From the NCBI GenBank assembly GCA_964353225.1, contig CAYGVA010000043.1, positions 1-24,318 on the forward strand: a DNA stretch of 24,318 bases, read 5' to 3'. Shown in pieces: positions 22,129-24,318 of the stretch. Position 1 is the first letter of the stretch. Each line of letters opens with the position of its first letter. Below the pieces are notes generated by a model. That model was not told where the DNA came from and ran no database searches. It saw only the letters and a program-made list of their open reading frames with translations. The DNA is from PCC-6406 sp964353225 (lineage in GTDB: Bacteria > Cyanobacteriota > Cyanobacteriia > Phormidesmidales > Phormidesmidaceae). The position numbers and the translations under genes are program-made.

Positions 22129-22432
22129 AAAGTAAGGATCCTATTTTTGCAAACCTTAAATTAGTATTTTCTCATTATTAAGCAACAATCTGAAATGTTT
22201 TCCCTGGTGGGCATACCGAACTCGATGTGAACTGGGATTTTTGTGCGTGTAAGCAATGGGCTCAACGCCTTGCTGGATGAGGCGTGCGCTTGAAGGAGCT
22301 GGCGAGGGTATATGGGGAGTTACGGAGACGTTGGCTTAGCCCCTATTCTAAATCCGTAAATCCATAGTGTTGCTCCCAGGCGAGCTAAGGCACATTAGGG
22401 GTGTCAGCCGTTAGCCTCTGGATGAAACCATC
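22129..22432. other. Gene-free region upstream of psb28
   Basis: About 304 bases. The part next to psb28 is AT-rich and should contain its promoter (TACTAA on the minus strand near 22159-22164 is a possible -10). A small hairpin, ACGCCT with AGGCGT, lies at about 22265-22286. No open frame has protein-like composition. Confidence 0.4.
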
Positions 22433-22591
22433 ATGAGAGTTCGGTGGAAGCAACTTATATTTAAGATAACCCTATGGATGGCTGCAGAGGTTGTCCTTAC
22501 TGCTATCGGCATGGATGATATGGCTGACTATTGCGAATATCGTTCCAACTACCCCCATGGTTTTCAGGTCGTTTTAGCTGTGGTCGCATAG
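22433..22591 (+). CDS. Very small hypothetical protein with DDMADY motif
   Basis: A 52-residue frame starting ATG at 22433: MRVRWKQLIFKITLWMAAEV, then VLTAIGMDDMADYCEYRSN, ending FQVVLAVVA. It has a basic start, a hydrophobic amphipathic helix (about 8-26) and an acidic motif G.DD.ADY. The composition is clearly protein-like, and I have a weak memory of similar short cyanobacterial hypotheticals with an AE..L...G.DDLADY.E pattern, not verified. The ribosome site is weak (GGATGA). The only gene in this part of the spacer on this strand; function unknown. Confidence 0.5.
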   Translation: MRVRWKQLIFKITLWMAAEVVLTAIGMDDMADYCEYRSNYPHGFQVVLAVVA

Positions 22592-22726
22592 CCATGAGCT
22601 ACCCCGATGCAGCGTTGGCAAGGCGCTTTCGCATCCACTCCATTGCATTTAGAGCTAGGGAAAAGTGCGGCATTCCTATGCTGACGATCACAGATAGACA
22701 CTTTTCCCAGCCCATTGAAGAGAAAT

Positions 22727-22855
22727 TTAGGGGTTGCTTGCGTATTTGAGTTTACGCTTCAGAAACTTGGCTAAATCGGGAGCGTCGCGCTCATAGAGTT
22801 CGGCTAATAGGACAGTGCGCTCTCGCACCCGTTCTTTTGACTGGGCATTAGTCAT
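22727..22855 (-). CDS. Possible very small protein or gene remnant
   Basis: A 42-residue frame from ATG at 22855: MTNAQSKERVRERTVLLAEL, then YERDAPDLAKFLKRKLKYAS, ending NP. It is highly charged and should be one or two helices. The frame stays open for 12 codons before this ATG (to a TAG near 22888), so it could be the end of a once longer gene. GGAG is 14 bases upstream of the ATG, too far to be convincing. I do not recognise it. Confidence 0.33.
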   Translation of the reverse strand: MTNAQSKERVRERTVLLAELYERDAPDLAKFLKRKLKYASNP

Positions 22856-23118
22856 ATAGACTTGTTTATCTCCATTCTCGGGCGAATTTGGTCTGTTCTA
22901 GGCGTGGTACATGGGGGCTATGCCCCGTGCTTCGGTGTCTCTATTTCGGGATGCCTGTTGAAGGGCCAAGCAAGCTGATCTACTTCTATTGTAAGGTGAG
23001 CGGCTCTACGACTGATATGGCTGGGCTTTTGCAGCGGGCAGGTCAATCAAAAAGATTGATTGGGTCGATCATTCTTAGACGCCCTCTCAACCGAAAAAAC
23101 AGGGTTTACAGGGCTTGG

Positions 23119-23970
23119 TTAAGGCCGATCCAGAGTTGCCTTCGCTGCCTGAGTCAGATGTTGAATATGCTGTAGCGTCAAGGGTGGGGCTACGATTTCT
23201 GGCATGGGCATAGACAGCCACAGTAGATACTCGATATTGCCGGCGGGGCCGGTGATGGGGGAATAGGTGAGACCGATATCGCGCCATCCCAATTCGCGGG
23301 CGGTTGCGAGCACTCGCCAAATCGCCTCGGCTTGAACCTGTGAGTCGCGCACGACCCCCCGTTTTCCCACCTTTTCTCGGCCCACTTCAAATTGGGGTTT
23401 GACTAAGAGGATGGCTTCGCGGGGGGGCTGAAGCAATTGCCAAAAGGCCGGTAACACCTTGATAAGGGAGATAAATGACACATCTATCACCCCCAAATCA
23501 GGGCGAACGGCCCCAGAGTTGTATAGATCATCGGCAGCGAGGTGGCGTAGGTTCGTGCGCTCCCGCAGGATGACGCGGGGGTCTTGGCGCAGGCTCCAGG
23601 CGACTTGGCCGTAACCCACGTCAATGCCATAGACCTGGGTCGCCCCCTGTTGCAGCAGGCAATCGGTAAAGCCCCCGGTAGAGATGCCACCATCGAGGCA
23701 GATGCGATCGCCCACCGCAACCCCGAAGGTTTCCAATGCTTTGGCCAGTTTCTCGCCCCCCCGCGACACATAGGGTGGTTTTTGCTTGACCTGAATTTCG
23801 CTGTCAACGGGGATCGGGGTACCCGGTTTATCCACAATCTGATGATTGACCTGCACTTCCCCGGCCCGAATCACCCGCTGGGCTTGCTGGCGGGTTTCGC
23901 ACCACCCCTGCTCAACGAGCAACGTGTCGAGGCGCTGTTTGGTTTTGCGTTCCTTGGATGTCTCGCCCAT
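23119..23970 (-). CDS. tlyA: TlyA family rRNA (cytidine-2'-O)-methyltransferase
   Basis: A 283-residue protein annotated as TlyA or haemolysin A in many genomes. An N-terminal S4 RNA-binding domain (RLDTLLVEQGWCETRQQAQR, then VIRAGEVQVN) is followed by the joint YVSRGGEKLAKALE and an FtsJ-like Rossmann methyltransferase: LDGGISTGGFTDCLLQ (SAM binding; most relatives have DVG), YGIDVGYGQVAW, and the Lys of VKPQFEVGREKVGKRGVVRD. In mycobacteria TlyA methylates 16S and 23S rRNA at cytidines; the target here is inferred. ATG at 23970 is the start. A 263-base spacer separates it from the small frame downstream. Confidence 0.94.
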   Translation of the reverse strand: MGETSKERKTKQRLDTLLVEQGWCETRQQAQRVIRAGEVQVNHQIVDKPGTPIPVDSEIQVKQKPPYVSRGGEKLAKALETFGVAVGDRICLDGGISTGGFTDCLLQQGATQVYGIDVGYGQVAWSLRQDPRVILRERTNLRHLAADDLYNSGAVRPDLGVIDVSFISLIKVLPAFWQLLQPPREAILLVKPQFEVGREKVGKRGVVRDSQVQAEAIWRVLATARELGWRDIGLTYSPITGPAGNIEYLLWLSMPMPEIVAPPLTLQHIQHLTQAAKATLDRP

Positions 23971-24191
23971 TCAGGTAAAGGCTCTGGTATCAGTCCCTGA
24001 ACCATGATGCGTTAGTTCAGCACATTGGTGTTGAACGATTGGCTGGGTCTTTCGGCTAGGCTGGGCTTCCGGCCATGATCGGCACACTCGTCAATGATGG
24101 GGGTGGGTCCGTCCCTTGCCATACCCCAGTCAAATGCGATGATGGGACACGGTGATTTGCGCAAGGGCACTGCCACAGTATAGGAGTAGGC

Positions 24192-24318
24192 ATGTTTAAT
24201 CGCCCCCCCAGTCCCCATGCCTATCAATTTCCCCTGAAGCTGCCCCTGCGCACAACCCTGGTGGCGGCTTTCACCCTGCAAGTGGTGGGGGCGGTGGGGT
24301 TGGTGGGCTATATCTCTT
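24192..24318 (+). CDS. Start of a membrane sensor protein (partial)
   Basis: The first 42 residues of a protein that continues past the window. ATG at 24192 has AGGAG about 5 bases upstream. The sequence MFNRPPSPHAYQFPLKLPLR runs into a membrane helix (TTLVAAFTLQVVGAVGLVGY). LPLRTTLV..F.LQ..GAVGLVGY is the usual first helix of large cyanobacterial sensor proteins, which have an extracytoplasmic sensor followed by histidine kinase, GGDEF or cyclase domains. The output domain lies outside the window. Confidence 0.7.
   Translation, partial: MFNRPPSPHAYQFPLKLPLRTTLVAAFTLQVVGAVGLVGYIS

Noticed and set aside
22594..22749. Plus-strand frame starting MSYPDAALARRF after the 52-residue gene
   Set aside because: Arg-rich, no ribosome site, no recognisable motif; probably a chance frame.
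23043..23059. TCAATC-AAAAA-GATTGA hairpin downstream of tlyA
   Set aside because: Only six AT-rich pairs with no T-run on the tlyA strand after it; too weak to call a terminator.
22888..23175. Plus-strand open frame of 95 codons in the spacer after tlyA
   Set aside because: Composition is not protein-like, and its end overlaps tlyA on the opposite strand.
24012..24281. Minus-strand open frame of 89 codons near the window end
   Set aside because: Antisense to the well-supported start of the sensor protein at 24192, with no motif.

Overview
The window comes from a cyanobacterial chromosome, most likely a filamentous or unicellular Leptolyngbya/Nodosilinea/Synechococcales-like strain; the exact genus cannot be read from the sequence. 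Evidence: genes for photosystem I (psaE), photosystem II (psbE, psbF, psbL, psbJ, ycf48, psb28), the photosynthetic NDH-1 complex (ndhO, ndhC, ndhK, ndhJ) and the membrane rubredoxin RubA, plus well over a dozen copies of the HIP1 octamer GCGATCGC in both coding and non-coding DNA. There is no rRNA, tRNA, CRISPR array, prophage or complete insertion sequence. The region looks like ordinary, vertically inherited core chromosome.

Layout. 1-1450: the 3' end of a Dam-type adenine methylase, a short dispersed repeat, a possible tiny membrane protein, a DUF1232 membrane protein and an unrecognised protein. 1447-2121: a gene-free stretch with a strong hairpin. 2122-3900: sigF, a proline-rich lipoprotein with a PilP/GspC-like C-terminal domain, and a strong terminator. 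3951-5534: psaE with a likely RpaB (HLR1) site, mutM and ndhO, closed by a palindrome. 5548-8085: malQ on the minus strand, diverging from an overlapping NUDIX-ridA pair. 8153-9984: trmO with a small zinc-ribbon gene (minus), and a secreted hypothetical protein (plus). 9981-12447: minus-strand genes for a gamma-glutamylcyclotransferase-like protein, a P-loop kinase and glgC, the last two forming a tight operon. 12915-16334: a membrane histidine kinase (minus) diverging from overlapping hemD-coaE (plus). 16331-19819: two cyanobacterial hypothetical proteins, then psbJ, psbL, psbF, psbE, ycf48 and rubA, all on the minus strand. 20022-21635: ndhC-ndhK-ndhJ, divergent from rubA. 21793-24318: psb28, a gene-poor stretch holding two very small candidate genes, tlyA, and the start of a membrane sensor protein.

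The genes work together as follows. RubA, Ycf48 and Psb28 are PSII assembly factors, and two of them sit in the same run of genes as the cytochrome b559/PsbL/PsbJ module they help assemble. NdhC, NdhK, NdhJ and NdhO are subunits of the complex that carries cyclic electron flow and respiration, and PsaE is on the acceptor side of PSI. GlgC and MalQ make and remodel glycogen. HemD feeds tetrapyrrole synthesis and CoaE completes coenzyme A.

I found no convincing new multi-gene defence or mobile system. The observations most worth following are the structured element at 1742-1795 upstream of sigF, the PilP-like lipoprotein beside sigF, HLR1-like sites upstream of psaE and rubA, the unlisted 52-residue gene at 22433-22591, and the zinc-ribbon protein coupled to trmO.
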